Counted from the first letter of the stretch, positions 8,798 through 17,694 are shown. The stretch is 64,000 bases of DNA from Massilia frigida (GCF_011682175.1 NZ_WHJG01000003.1:62001-126000), one strand, 5' to 3'. The notes: generated by a model from the sequence alone, not told the origin. Numbers and translations: made by a program.

Positions 8798-9504
8798 TGA
8801 TGAATGCCCCACGCCACGTCGCCCTCCTGATCGCGCTGCTGTTGTCGGCCGGCGCCAGCACGGCGCATGCGCCCGCGCCGGAATGGCTCAGCTATCGCGA
8901 CGCTTACCGCGCCATGGTGGTGTTCCAGAAATACGGCGGCCCGAAACACTATCTGCAAAACCAGTTGCAGCTGGTGCCGGCGCGGCAGGGCGCGGTGGCG
9001 CCGAATGTACAGCTGATCTTGCAGACCCGGGACGGCGACCAGTACCTTGCGCTCGATCCCAGCGGGCGCGCGGTATTTCCCCTCAGCACGGCGGCCTATA
9101 ACGAGAACGCGCCCTTGCTGGTCAGCGGCGGCGCCGGACCGGTCGGTTTTCGCGCGCGCGTGTCGATCGTGCCGCGTGCCAACGGCCTGTACGACAGCGC
9201 CGAGCTGCGCGCCGCCTGCGGCCAGGCGCTCGACTACCTGCGCTATGCCGATGCCAGTGCCCGCACGCGCGCCTGCGTGGGCGTACGCTTCGTCTTTCCG
9301 CACGAGATAGGCGCCCCCGCGCCGGTGCGCGTGCGCAGCGGCGCGGCCGACGCGGTGGCGCTGCCGGTGACCGAGGGCGGCGCATTTCCCGGCGATGGAC
9401 AAAATGGCTTTCGCATCGTTCATTATCGTTTCAGTCGTGGCGCCGAAGCGCGCCAGCTCATCACCAGCAGTACGCCGCTGGCGATCACGCCCCTCATCGA
9501 ATAG
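8797..9504 (+). CDS. Exported protein of unknown function, copy 1 (paired with MipA)
   Basis: A 235-residue protein with a signal peptide (cut near STAHAPAPE) and no transmembrane segment, so probably periplasmic. Conserved with its paralogue at 10737-11438 are EWLSYRDAYRAMVVFQKYG, LRAACGQALDYLRYADASAR and a C-terminal STPLAITPLIE. Two central cysteines are retained in both. The ATG at 8797 shares a base with the MipA stop (TGATG); an ATG at 8800 is equally possible. The strict pairing in both copies suggests the two proteins work together. I do not recognise the family. Confidence 0.72.
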   Translation: MMNAPRHVALLIALLLSAGASTAHAPAPEWLSYRDAYRAMVVFQKYGGPKHYLQNQLQLVPARQGAVAPNVQLILQTRDGDQYLALDPSGRAVFPLSTAAYNENAPLLVSGGAGPVGFRARVSIVPRANGLYDSAELRAACGQALDYLRYADASARTRACVGVRFVFPHEIGAPAPVRVRSGAADAVALPVTEGGAFPGDGQNGFRIVHYRFSRGAEARQLITSSTPLAITPLIE

Positions 9505-9831
9505 CGTACTCAGCAGTTCGGTGATGTCGAATACATATTTACGACAATTGCCAGACATTTCGAGGCGGAAAGGGAAGCGCGAAGCGCCTAAGCTATGCGC
9601 ATCGGGTTTTCCGTTCGCCCTCGATGCTCTCCGGTGTCGTGGGCTTTTTTTCTTCGCAATAACAGCATGATGGCGATGCAGCGGGACGCATGAAGGCGCC
9701 CGCCAGCCGCGCATCGTGGGACGCCGTGGCGCGCAGGCGAGGCGCGTGCGGTCTTGACGAAAACTCAGCGATTTCGGCGATGTCGGCGGCAGGCCGTAAA
9801 ATGGCGGCTGATCATCTTTTCGGCGAACTTC
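9505..9831. other. Spacer between the two MipA pairs
   Basis: These 327 bases separate the duplicated gene pairs and show no convincing gene. A minus-strand stretch reading SGNCRKYVFDITELLSTLF resembles coding sequence but has no start, stop or neighbour supporting it. A T7 run (9644-9650) follows a GC-rich stretch and might terminate the first pair. Confidence 0.4.
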
Positions 9832-10734
9832 ATGAGAACCCTTTTTGCCCTCGTCCTGGCCGGCGTCTTGCCTGCCGCCTGGGCCCAGACCCCTGCCACC
9901 AATCCGATGCCGGACGGCAGCCGCGACATGTATGTCGGGCTGGGCGCCGTCTCTGCGCCGCGCTACCAGGGGGCGCACGCGCGCCGCGTGACAGCCTTGC
10001 CGCTGCTGCAGGTCGAGTGGAGCAATGGCGTGTTTGTCTCGGGCATGAGCGCGGGGATGCACTTGTCGACCAATCCGGTGCTCGAATACGGCCCCCTGCT
10101 TGCGCTGCTGCCACGCCGCAACCATTCCGGCAACGACGGCGAGTGGCTGGGGGCGCCCGTGGCCGGGTTTGCGGGCGAGTCGGTGCCGACCTTCGGCGCG
10201 ACCGATCCGAAGACCGGCCAGCCGGACCGCCCAACGCCACCGGCGGCGGAAAAGCGCAGCGGCAACCGGCTCAGCGGCACCGACGCCATCGGTGCGCGCC
10301 TGCAAGGCGGGTTTTTTTTCCATTATTATCTGACGCCATCCTTGCGCATCACCAATAACTTGCTGGCAGGCTCGGGACGGGACCGCCATGGCGCCACCTG
10401 GACCGTGGGCCTGCAGCACGTGGCGCGGGCCATCTCGCCGCACCACACGGTATCGCTATCGGCCGATCTGACGCTGGTGAACGGCAGCTACAACCGCAGC
10501 TACTTCGGCGTGACCGAGGTCGAGAGCTTGCGCAGCGGCAATGACGTGTATGCGCCGTCGGGCGGCCTCAAGGAGGTAGCGGTGGCTGCGCGCTGGAACT
10601 GGGCGCTGTCGCCTTCCTGGATGCTCGGCAGCACGGTGCGCGCCGCGCGCCTGCAGGGCGATGCGCGGCGCAGCCCGCTGGTCGAACGCCCCAATCATGT
10701 CACCGTGTCCACCGGACTTGCTTACCGATTCTGA
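9832..10734 (+). CDS. MipA/OmpV-family outer-membrane protein, copy 2
   Basis: A 300-residue paralogue of the protein at 7898-8797. The mature N-terminus (NPMPDGSRDMYVGLG) and the barrel segments (SYNRSYFGVTEVESLRSGN, and RSPLVERPNHVTVSTGLAYRF at the end) are near-copies, while the middle (about residues 90-140) has diverged. The start is the ATG before the signal peptide MRTLFALVLAGVLPAAWAQ; the ribosome site is weak. Divergence between copies points to an old duplication rather than an assembly artefact. Confidence 0.85.
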   Translation: MRTLFALVLAGVLPAAWAQTPATNPMPDGSRDMYVGLGAVSAPRYQGAHARRVTALPLLQVEWSNGVFVSGMSAGMHLSTNPVLEYGPLLALLPRRNHSGNDGEWLGAPVAGFAGESVPTFGATDPKTGQPDRPTPPAAEKRSGNRLSGTDAIGARLQGGFFFHYYLTPSLRITNNLLAGSGRDRHGATWTVGLQHVARAISPHHTVSLSADLTLVNGSYNRSYFGVTEVESLRSGNDVYAPSGGLKEVAVAARWNWALSPSWMLGSTVRAARLQGDARRSPLVERPNHVTVSTGLAYRF

Positions 10735-10736
10735 TC

Positions 10737-11438
10737 ATGCCATTTGTACGCCACGTTTCCGCCATCCTTGCCTTGCTGTTTACGGCAGGCGGCACGACGG
10801 CCAATGAGGTTGGCGGCGAATGGCTCAGCTATCGCGACGCTTACCGCGCGATGGTGGTGTTTGAGAAATACGGCAGGCCCAAGAATTTCTTGCAGAACCA
10901 TTTCCAGGTCATGTTGAAAGAGAAGGGCGTGCTGACCGACGGTTTGCAGTTGAGCCTGCTAAGCAAGGCCAGCAGCCTGAACCTGCCGCTCGATCCGACC
11001 GGCCGCACCGTCTTCCCGCTGCTCAAGGCCGCGTATGACGACAATGCCACGCTGATGCTCACCCGCAATGCCGCCCAGTACGTGTTCCGGGCGCGCGTAT
11101 CGATCGTGGTGCGCTCCGACGGCGTGTACGAAACCAGCGACCTGCGCGCGGCCTGCGAGCAAGCGCTCACGTATCTGCGCCATGTGGATGCGTCGGCGCG
11201 CACGCGCCGTTGCGGCGGAGTGCGCCTGAGCTACCTGCGCAAGGGGCCGGACCCGGTGGTCAAGCTGCGCAACGGTAGCGGCGACGTGGCCCTGCTGTCG
11301 GTGGCCGAGGGCACCACCTTCGGGGACGACAACAACGAGGGCTTCCGGGTCGTCAATTACCGTTTCGGCGACCATGCCGACAAGGGCCAGCTGGTGACCC
11401 GGAGCGCGCCGCTGGCGATCGCGCCGCTGCTGGAATAG
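10737..11438 (+). CDS. Exported protein of unknown function, copy 2 (paired with MipA)
   Basis: A 233-residue paralogue of 8797-9504. It has a signal peptide (cut near TTANEVGGE), the same EWLSYRDAYRAMVVFEKYG block, LRAACEQALTYLRHVDASAR, and the ending RSAPLAIAPLLE. It begins two bases after the stop of its MipA partner. The preserved order and spacing in both pairs imply co-expression. Function unknown. Confidence 0.72.
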   Translation: MPFVRHVSAILALLFTAGGTTANEVGGEWLSYRDAYRAMVVFEKYGRPKNFLQNHFQVMLKEKGVLTDGLQLSLLSKASSLNLPLDPTGRTVFPLLKAAYDDNATLMLTRNAAQYVFRARVSIVVRSDGVYETSDLRAACEQALTYLRHVDASARTRRCGGVRLSYLRKGPDPVVKLRNGSGDVALLSVAEGTTFGDDNNEGFRVVNYRFGDHADKGQLVTRSAPLAIAPLLE

Positions 11439-11486
11439 CTCGGGCCCGCCAGATGGGTTTTGCATGTGGCGACAAGGCCCCGCGGC

Positions 11487-12218
11487 TCAGGGACTCACGC
11501 CGTATTTGCCGTAGATCCGGGCGATCGCCCCCGAGCGTTTCATGATGAGGATCGCTTCGTCCAGTTTCGGCAACAAGGCTTTCTTGCTGGGCTGGACGCG
11601 TATCGAGACATCATACGAACCCAGCACGTCACCGATGACCAACTCACTGTAATTGGGTACTTGGAGCACGCTGTATTGCGCGACCGCCTTGTTGATCAGG
11701 ATCTGGTCCATCCGCCCGGCAGCGAGCATGGCCATGAGCTGCTGCTCGTTCACGGCGTCGGCGCGATGCACGACGCCACTGGCAAACAGCTCGCGCAATT
11801 CCGGATAGCTATAACCCCTGACCAATCCCACTGTCTTGCCACTCAAATCCCTTGGCGTGCTCACTTTGAAATGTTTTCCAGGGGCAAACACGAGTACGTC
11901 GATCACTTTGCCAAACGGTATTGAAAACACGCCGGGGATTCTTTCCTGCTTTACCCAGCCGGGGAACACGCCAAGTTCGAGATCGATTTGTCCCAGGTCG
12001 AAGCGTTTGGCAAGACGCGCGTAGGGAAGGTACTCGGCCTGGAAGCGATGCCCTGTAATCTGGCCCAGTTCGTCGAGGAGCTCCTGGTAAATGCCCGTCC
12101 GCCCGCTCTCGATCATCATGGGCGGGTAATTGTAGAAGCCGACCTTGAACGTCTCGGAGCGCGCATTCGTCAACCAGGCGGCGCACACCAGGCATGCGGC
12201 GTAAACAAGGATTTTCAT
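11487..12218 (-). CDS. Periplasmic amino-acid-type substrate-binding protein
   Basis: A 243-residue protein with a signal peptide (cut near TNARSETF). It has the two-lobed family 3 binding-protein pattern: VGFYNYPPMMIESGRTGIYQ at the front, TPRDLSGKTVGLVRGYSYPE in the hinge, and ELLDELGQITGHRFQAEYLP. No permease or ATPase gene is adjacent, so it is an orphan. Similar orphans in this group may act as sensors rather than importers. It is convergent with the gene pair on its left. The ligand cannot be predicted. Confidence 0.8.
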   Translation of the reverse strand: MKILVYAACLVCAAWLTNARSETFKVGFYNYPPMMIESGRTGIYQELLDELGQITGHRFQAEYLPYARLAKRFDLGQIDLELGVFPGWVKQERIPGVFSIPFGKVIDVLVFAPGKHFKVSTPRDLSGKTVGLVRGYSYPELRELFASGVVHRADAVNEQQLMAMLAAGRMDQILINKAVAQYSVLQVPNYSELVIGDVLGSYDVSIRVQPSKKALLPKLDEAILIMKRSGAIARIYGKYGVSP

Positions 12219-12450
12219 GTCTGCCCTAAGTCGTCATGCGGAGTCGGGTCGAACGCCGCGCGAAGGCATCGCGGGCGCGCCTATATTCCGCATCAACTAT
12301 TGTGCCCTTGTCGTCCAAAGTCAAGCGCCGTGCTGGCGCTGCGCTGACCGTCCCCACCCGCCGGGGATGGACGCCAGTCCGCAGAACGACTGGTATATAT
12401 TTAAGAAATATTTAAATTAAATTAATATTTTCGCCGCAAAGCGTATTCAT

Positions 12451-12933
12451 GCGCCCGGTACCGCCTGCGCGCCGACCGTCAGCACGCCGATGCAGATGGT
12501 CATGGTCGACCGCAGCTACGCCAGCGTGACGTTTGAAAAAGTCGCGCCGCTGCGGGTGGCGTTCACGCCGGTCGAGGGCTACGGCAAATCGCAGATGCAC
12601 GAGCGCACCCAGCTGGTGATCAAGGATGCGCAGGCTTGGGCCGCATTGTGGAAACGGCATAGCGGCGAACCGCTGCCGCCGGAGGTGGACTTCAGCAAGC
12701 ACATGGTGTTGTTCGCCACCATCGGCGACCGGCCGGTGCTAGCGTACAAGTTGGCGGTCAGCGATGTCGAGCGCATTGGGGGCAAGCTGCGCGTGACCAT
12801 GGTCGAAAAAACGATGGGACGCTACAGCCTGGGCCTGGCGCCAGCGGCGATCACCAATGCCGGCGCGGCGGCGCTGGTGGCGCGCTCGGACGACCCGGTC
12901 GAGTTCGTGGAGCAGTTGTTCTACAAGCGCTAG
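12451..12933 (+). pseudogene. 5'-truncated relative of the PrcB-domain lipoprotein
   Basis: The open frame from about 12451 reads APGTACAPTVSTPMQMVMV, matching APDPGTICIAVVANPMHMITV in the lipoprotein at 6575-7840. It continues through a whole second domain (LVIKDAQAWAALW, VDFSKHMVLFATIG, ARSDDPVEFVEQLF). Homology therefore starts upstream of any start codon: the first usable ATG (12490) is inside the domain and has no ribosome site. An AT-rich stretch with a stop at 12418 lies just before. This looks like the 3' remnant of a second lipoprotein gene. A short cytoplasmic protein starting at 12490 is the alternative. Confidence 0.6.
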
Positions 12934-12943
12934 CCGGAATGGC

Positions 12944-12964
12944 GGGGCGTCCTGGCGGCGCCCC
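12944..12964. terminator. GC hairpin between convergent genes
   Basis: GGGGCG pairs with CGCCCC around a nine-base loop, between the truncated lipoprotein gene and the convergent response-regulator gene. There is no clear T-run. Confidence 0.35.
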
Positions 12965-12972
12965 GTTGCGCA

Positions 12973-13659
12973 TCAGGCCCAGGCCGAGGGCGAGAACAGA
13001 TAGCCTTCGCCCCACACAGTCTTGATTTTTTCGGAATCGACGTCGTCGAACTTGCGCCGCAGCTTGGAAATGCAGTTATCGATGCTGCGGTCCAGCCCGT
13101 CGAACTCGATGCCGCGCATTTTTTTCAGCAATGCATCGCGCGAGAGCACCCGTCCGGCCGATTCGGCCAGCACCAGCAGCAGCTTGTATTCGGTATTGCT
13201 GAGCAGGCATTGCTCGCCGCGCCAGGTGACGATGCGGTCGCTGGCGATGATCGACAGGGCGCCGAATTCGAGCGCCGCCGGGTCGCCGCCCGGTTTGCCC
13301 TGGGCACGCCGCAGCAGGGCGCGCAGGCGCGCCAGCAGCACCCGCGGCTGCACCGGCTTGTTGACGAAATCGTCCGCGCCCTGTTCCAGCACCGACACTT
13401 CGTCGTAGGAATCTTCGCGCGCGGTCAGGATCAGGATGGGTGTTTCGCTCAGTTCGCGGATCTGGCGGCACACCACCATGCCGTCCAGGCCGGGCAGCAT
13501 CAGGTCGAGAATGACCACATCCGGGGTGAGCGCCTTGAAGCGGTCCAGCGCGGCGTCGCCGCGCGTAACCAGGTCGACCGTGAACTCGTACCCGCTCAGG
13601 TACTCCGTGACCAATTGCGCCAGGCGCGCATCGTCCTCCACCAGCATTACACGAAACAT
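12973..13659 (-). CDS. RstA-like OmpR-family response regulator
   Basis: A 228-residue DNA-binding response regulator. The receiver domain has MLVEDDARLAQLV, the phosphoacceptor in DVVILDLMLPGLDG, and ILTAREDSYDEV. The winged-helix output domain contains LSNTEYKLLLVLAE, RGIEFDGLDRSIDNCISKLR and VWGEGYLFSP, close to the RstA subgroup. The start at 13659 has an excellent AGGAGAAA site; earlier in-frame starts do not. Its natural partner is probably the kinase at 5041-6339, on the same strand but 6.6 kb downstream. Confidence 0.9.
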   Translation of the reverse strand: MFRVMLVEDDARLAQLVTEYLSGYEFTVDLVTRGDAALDRFKALTPDVVILDLMLPGLDGMVVCRQIRELSETPILILTAREDSYDEVSVLEQGADDFVNKPVQPRVLLARLRALLRRAQGKPGGDPAALEFGALSIIASDRIVTWRGEQCLLSNTEYKLLLVLAESAGRVLSRDALLKKMRGIEFDGLDRSIDNCISKLRRKFDDVDSEKIKTVWGEGYLFSPSAWA

Positions 13660-13678
13660 GAATTTTCTCCTAGCCGCC

Positions 13679-13692
13679 CATTGTATAAGAGC
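13679..13692 (-). promoter_or_regulatory. Promoter-like element of the response-regulator gene
   Basis: The minus-strand sequence GCTCTTATACAATG contains a -10-like TATACAAT. It is identical over 14 bases to the element in front of the kinase leader (6404-6417), with the same downstream AGGAGAA. Confidence 0.5.
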
Positions 13693-13762
13693 TACTACCA
13701 AAAAAAGTCAGTTGCAGGCCGGCGCGGACAATTTGCTACACTTTCATGACACTCTGGCTACC

Positions 13763-14278
13763 TTACTGCTGGGGAATACAGACTTCCAGCACTTTTTCGA
13801 TGCGCTCGTTGAGGATGGTGCGGGCGGCGGGCGCTTCGAGGACACGGTTGGTCACCAGTTTTTCGCCGGCCGAGCTGGTGCGGAATTGCTCGAAATCGAC
13901 CATCTCATCCTCGGTAAAGCGCGGAAGCGCTTCCGGCAGCGGCTCGCCGGCGGCCGCAAAGACGCCCAGGTAACCGTGCTTGGCGAACTTCTTGCCGACC
14001 GACTTGGTCAGGAAGGATTGGGTGCGCATCAATTCATTGCTGTCGAGATTGGCGAGCAGCAATTGCTTGTAGACCTCGTCGAAACTGGCGGGGTCGAGCC
14101 CTTGCACGCATTTCAACTGGTCGGCCGTGACCTTGCCCTGTTTGGCCCCGGCCTTCATCGACAGTTGCACGCCGAGCAGGGCGGGTTTGGAGAAGACGGC
14201 GGCGGTGGCCGGGTTGATGGTTTGCGCCTGCGCCGCGCCGCCCAGCAGCAAGGCTAGCGGAAACAATAGCGTGGCCAT
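13763..14278 (-). CDS. Small exported protein, DUF2059-like
   Basis: A 171-residue protein with a hydrophobic export signal (LLFPLALLLGGAAQAQ). A helical region (FDEVYKQLLLANLDSNEL, FLTKSVGKKFAKHGYLGVF) resembles DUF2059-type periplasmic proteins. Two cysteines are present (KCVQGLD and the C-terminal EVCIPQQ). The start is uncertain: the ATG at 14278 gives a signal peptide lacking basic residues, while ATG 14356 adds a basic N-region but covers sequence that looks non-coding. Function unknown. Confidence 0.6.
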   Translation of the reverse strand: MATLLFPLALLLGGAAQAQTINPATAAVFSKPALLGVQLSMKAGAKQGKVTADQLKCVQGLDPASFDEVYKQLLLANLDSNELMRTQSFLTKSVGKKFAKHGYLGVFAAAGEPLPEALPRFTEDEMVDFEQFRTSSAGEKLVTNRVLEAPAARTILNERIEKVLEVCIPQQ

Positions 14279-14858
14279 GCGAGGTCCAGACAGTGCAGAA
14301 ATACCCGTGGTTAAACGACGCGTCTGCAATAAGCAGGCTTTGTGTGGGGAATTCATGTCACCGTCCATTCTTCTCAAGTCACTTTCCTATCAACAGCGTG
14401 GGCACGCCAAGTCATGCGGAAGGGTTAAATCAGCCGTATTAGCGAACATTATGACTGATCTGTGGACATTTGTGTGTATGAAAAGCAACGCCAGTAAGCA
14501 TTATGAAAATTTGGTATATGGCGAAATATGCTTAATATTTCATGGATGAATGCGAATCCATTCGAGCAAAATTACTGTTTTGTGTCTTAAATGCAACCAC
14601 ACCTTAGGATTTTGCACGCACAGAATTTCATCGAAGTGTTGCTTCTTGGTGAACTTGGCCGTGGTCCATCACCAAGCTGGTGAATCCTGGGTCCATTCTG
14701 GTGCAATTGAGCATACCCGAGCGCTCGATACGCACCAAAACGCGACACGCGCAGCACACCAATTGCTCGATATGGCGCTTGGCCGGCCCGGCCTCCATCG
14801 CCTCATCGCGTGATCGACGGCACCAAGCCGGTCATTTTCCTCGATCCCGCATCGGCTG
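14279..14858. other. AT-richer region without a convincing gene
   Basis: This stretch has visibly lower GC than its surroundings, especially 14400-14660. An 87-codon open frame at 14550-14813 has no ribosome site, no protein-like composition and no recognisable motif. The right end grades into a gene remnant. Base composition and the neighbouring remnant suggest old transferred or decaying DNA. Confidence 0.4.
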
Positions 14859-15023
14859 ATGCCAGGGACCGGCAACCCGCTGGCCGCCTGCCGCATCAAG
14901 GGAGGCGATTTGCAAGGCCGCCATGCGAGTCCGGTGGTGCGCGAGCTGGTTCCCGCTGCGCGCGTGGTCAAGGCCTTCAAGCGCCTGGACGTGAAGGTGC
15001 ATCAAGATTTGAAGCGCCAATAA
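14859..15023 (+). pseudogene. Remnant of an NADP-binding reductase gene
   Basis: A 54-codon frame contains GNPLAACRIKGGD and SPVVRELVPAARVVKAFKRL. The latter closely resembles the PGARVVKAFN segment of NADPH-dependent F420-reductase-like proteins, a family normally about 200 residues long. The nucleotide-binding N-terminus (GxGxxG) and the C-terminal half are missing. It ends directly against a terminator hairpin. Confidence 0.45.
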
Positions 15024-15027
15024 AAAA

Positions 15028-15059
15028 AGAAGCCTGCGCTAAGCGCGCAGGCTTCTTTT
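15028..15059. terminator. Strong bidirectional rho-independent terminator
   Basis: A perfect 12-bp stem, AGAAGCCTGCGC with GCGCAGGCTTCT, has a five-base loop. An A7 run precedes it and a T-run follows. It would terminate sodB transcription from the right and any transcript of the gene remnant from the left. Confidence 0.88.
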
Positions 15060-15104
15060 CTGGATCGTCGGCAAGCGTGCCTGAGCGCGGCGCTTGCCGC
15101 GCAA

Positions 15105-15683
15105 TCAGGCCGCGTTTTGCGCGACGAAGTCCCAGTTGACCAGGCCCCAGAAGGTTTCGACATACTTGGCGCGGGCGTTGCGGTAGTCGATGTAGTAAGC
15201 GTGCTCCCAGACGTCGCAGGTCAGCAGTGGCTGGTCGCCGCTGGTCAGCGGGCAGCCGGCGTTGGCGGTGTTGACGATGTCAACGCCGCCGTCGGCTTTC
15301 TGCACCAGCCAGGTCCAGCCGGAACCGAAGTTGCCGAGGCACGACTTGGTGAATTCTTCCTTGAATTTGTCGAACGAACCCCACTTGGCGTTGATCGCGT
15401 CGGCGACCTTGCCGCTTGGCGCGCCGCCACCGTTCGGCTTCATGCCGTTCCAGTAGAAGGTGTGGTTCCACACCTGGGCTGCGTTGTTGAACACGCCGCC
15501 GGAGGATTTCTTGATGATCTCTTCGAGCGACAGGTTCTCGAACTCGGTGCCCTTGATCAGGTTGTTCAGGTTGGTCACATAGGTCTGGTGATGCTTGCCG
15601 TAGTGGTATTCCAGCGTTTCTTTCGAAATGTGGGGAGCCAGGGCGTCCATTTCATACGGCAGAGGCGGCAGTGTGTGTTCCAT
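15105..15683 (-). CDS. sodB: Iron superoxide dismutase
   Basis: A 192-residue cytoplasmic enzyme that converts superoxide to hydrogen peroxide and oxygen. It has [20 protein letters not shown] at the N-terminus, [14 protein letters not shown] and [15 protein letters not shown]. The metal ligands are the histidines in HYGKHH and WNHTFYW, and the Asp and His of DVWEH. The Gln in NNAAQ is the iron-type marker. The ribosome site is AAGGA. It has its own terminator on the downstream side. Confidence 0.96.
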   Translation of the reverse strand: MEHTLPPLPYEMDALAPHISKETLEYHYGKHHQTYVTNLNNLIKGTEFENLSLEEIIKKSSGGVFNNAAQVWNHTFYWNGMKPNGGGAPSGKVADAINAKWGSFDKFKEEFTKSCLGNFGSGWTWLVQKADGGVDIVNTANAGCPLTSGDQPLLTCDVWEHAYYIDYRNARAKYVETFWGLVNWDFVAQNAA

Positions 15684-15807
15684 GTTGTGTCCTTTTTGTT
15701 TGGAAAAGCGTCAATGATTCTGAACCGGTGCTTATTGTAATTCGGATGGGCGTTCGTTGCTTATTTGCTTCGCGCCGGAAAGCGCGCTTGCCCAGGAGCC
15801 AGTCAGC

Positions 15808-17169
15808 TTACTCCAGCTGGGTCTGGACGCTCGACACGCCCACCTCGGCGCTGCCCTCGGCCAGGCGTACCGTGAGCACCTCGTTCGGCTTGATCTGCAA
15901 GGGCGAGCGCACCACCTTGCCCTTGGCGTCGTGCACGATGGCGTAACCGCGTTCGAGCGTGCGCTGGGGATTGAGCAGTTCGAGTTGAGACGCCAGCGCG
16001 CCGAGCGCATCGCGCTTCTGTTGCATCTGGCTGGCCAGGCTGCTGCTGGTGCGGCGCTGCTGCGAGGCGATGTCGGCGCGCAGGGCGCGCACGTCCGGCC
16101 GGTGGCTGGCCCAGCGCGCGCGTAATTGTGCCAGCACATAGGCCTGGCGCTGCACCGGCGCGCGCAGCGCGTGCGTCATCGCGGTCGACAAGGCCACCAG
16201 CTCCAGGCGCTGGTGGCCGATGCGTGCCGATGGGCTCAGCAGCCGGCGCTGCCAGTTGTCCAGGCCCTGGTGCGCTTCGTTGAGGGTGTGGCGCATGGCG
16301 CGCCGCAGGTCGCCGGCATCGGCCGACAGCGAGGCGAGCCAGTCCGCGCGCGGGGTGGCGGCCAGTTCGGCGGCGGCGGTCGGAGTGGCCGCGCGCAGGT
16401 CGGCGGCAAAATCGGCGATGGTGAAGTCGGTCTCGTGGCCGACCCCGGAAATGACGGGCATGCCGCAGTTGGCGATCGCGTGGGCCACCACTTCTTCGTT
16501 AAAGCTCCACAAGTCTTCGATCGAACCGCCGCCACGGCATACCAGCAGCACGTCCACTTCCGCCCGGCGCGAGGCCGTTTGAATGGCGCCGGCAATCCGC
16601 TCGGCCGCGCCCTGGCCCTGCACCGGGGCAGGGTAGAGCACGATGCGCAGGTGCGGCGCGCGCCGCTTGAGCGCGGAGAGGATGTCGCGCAGCGCCGCCG
16701 CCTGCGGGCTGGTGACAATGCCGACGCTGCGCGTGAACATCGGCAGGGGACGCTTGCGCTCCTGGTCGAACAGGCCCTGCGCGCCCAGCTTGTCCTTGAG
16801 GCGCAGGAAGGCTTCGTACAGCGCCCCCACGCCGGCGCGGCGGATCGCCTCGACGTTGATCTGGTAATCGCCGCGCGCGCCGTACAGGGTCACCAGGGCG
16901 CGCACCTCGACCTTGTCGCCTTCGCGCGGAATGAAGCCGGCGTACTGGGCGCGGCCACGGAACATCACGGCGCGCACCTGGGCCGCGTCATCCTTGAGCG
17001 TGAAATACCAGTGGCCGGAACTGGCGCGTGTGAAGTTCGATATTTCACCGCTGATCCAGGTCAGCGGAAAGGAGCGCTCCAGCAGGCGCGCCACTTGCGC
17101 ATTGAGCGCGGTGACGGTCAGCACCGGCGGGGCGGCGAGGGGCGGGTCTTGGTCGAAATCGGTGTGCAT
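15808..17169 (-). CDS. xseA: Exodeoxyribonuclease VII large subunit
   Basis: The 453-residue catalytic subunit of the single-strand-specific nuclease ExoVII. The N-terminal OB-fold has [19 protein letters not shown]. The catalytic core has [32 protein letters not shown] and [21 protein letters not shown] long C-terminal coiled region follows, and [14 protein letters not shown] lies near the end. The ATG at 17169 is chosen; a GTG at 17196 would add nine residues. The small subunit xseB is not adjacent. The gene reads away from the repeat array. Confidence 0.95.
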   Translation of the reverse strand: MHTDFDQDPPLAAPPVLTVTALNAQVARLLERSFPLTWISGEISNFTRASSGHWYFTLKDDAAQVRAVMFRGRAQYAGFIPREGDKVEVRALVTLYGARGDYQINVEAIRRAGVGALYEAFLRLKDKLGAQGLFDQERKRPLPMFTRSVGIVTSPQAAALRDILSALKRRAPHLRIVLYPAPVQGQGAAERIAGAIQTASRRAEVDVLLVCRGGGSIEDLWSFNEEVVAHAIANCGMPVISGVGHETDFTIADFAADLRAATPTAAAELAATPRADWLASLSADAGDLRRAMRHTLNEAHQGLDNWQRRLLSPSARIGHQRLELVALSTAMTHALRAPVQRQAYVLAQLRARWASHRPDVRALRADIASQQRRTSSSLASQMQQKRDALGALASQLELLNPQRTLERGYAIVHDAKGKVVRSPLQIKPNEVLTVRLAEGSAEVGVSSVQTQLE

Positions 17170-17323
17170 GGGAAGAGTTCCGGAATAACTGTCCACAAAA
17201 TTTTAAAGCGGTCATGCTTATGTCACATATCGCGTAAAACAACAAGACTTTTTTCTAAGTCGATGATTTTAAACGAAAAAGCGAATGTGCTGGTTTTCAA
17301 CGCAATGCCTGAAATCCCTTCTA

Positions 17324-17389
17324 AATCAAGCACTTTGGCGGTCCGGGCGGGAGTTGCTCACAAAGTTATCCACAGAAATTGTGTAGAAG
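17324..17389 (+). repeat. DnaA-box element, unit 1
   Basis: AATCAAGCAC at 17324 and TTATCCACA at 17366-17374. Arms CACAA and TTGTG pair over five bases. TAGAAG replaces the usual CAGAA ending. Confidence 0.8.
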
Positions 17390-17452
17390 TTTTTCTGTAC
17401 GTACACGCGGGCACCTGCCTGCCGCGTGCGCACCGCCTAGCTATCTGTTTGT

Positions 17453-17518
17453 AATCAGGCACTTACGTGGTTCTGCAACGCCTTGCACACAATCTTGTCC
17501 ACAGAAGCTGTGCAGAAC
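17453..17518 (+). repeat. DnaA-box element, unit 2
   Basis: AATCAGGCAC at 17453 and TTGTCCACA at 17495-17503. Flanked by TTGCACACAATC and CTGTGCAGAAC. A further near-box, TTATCCACT, lies just outside the unit near 17527. Confidence 0.8.
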
Positions 17519-17592
17519 TGCCTGGCTTATCCACTGCCAAGCCGCCGCGCCGGCCCTGCCATTCTTTTAAGCACAATGGTTTTTCCCTTTGA

Positions 17593-17658
17593 AATCAGTG
17601 GCTTGATGCAGTGTCGGCTGGCTTGCTCACAATCTTGTCCACAAAAGGTGTGCAGAAC
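17593..17658 (+). repeat. DnaA-box element, unit 3
   Basis: AATCAGTGGC at 17593, preceded by TTTCCCTTT. TTGTCCACA at 17635-17643, followed by GTGTGCAGAAC. Confidence 0.8.
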
Positions 17659-17694
17659 GCGCCGACTTGTCCAGCGCCGTCCACAAGCCGGAAA

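Noticed and set aside
9525-9600. Minus-strand stretch reading SGNCRKYVFDITELLSTLF as a gene fragment
   Set aside because: It reads like protein but has no own start or stop context and merges with antisense shadow frames on both sides. It could be an old remnant but cannot be supported.
12393-12430. AT-rich stretch with TTTAAATTAAATTAATA as an origin or integration scar
   Set aside because: Too short and without repeats or flanking duplications. It is more simply promoter-type DNA or debris beside a truncated gene.
14550-14813. An 87-codon open frame on the plus strand
   Set aside because: No ribosome site, low-complexity composition and no recognisable motif, in an AT-rich decaying region.
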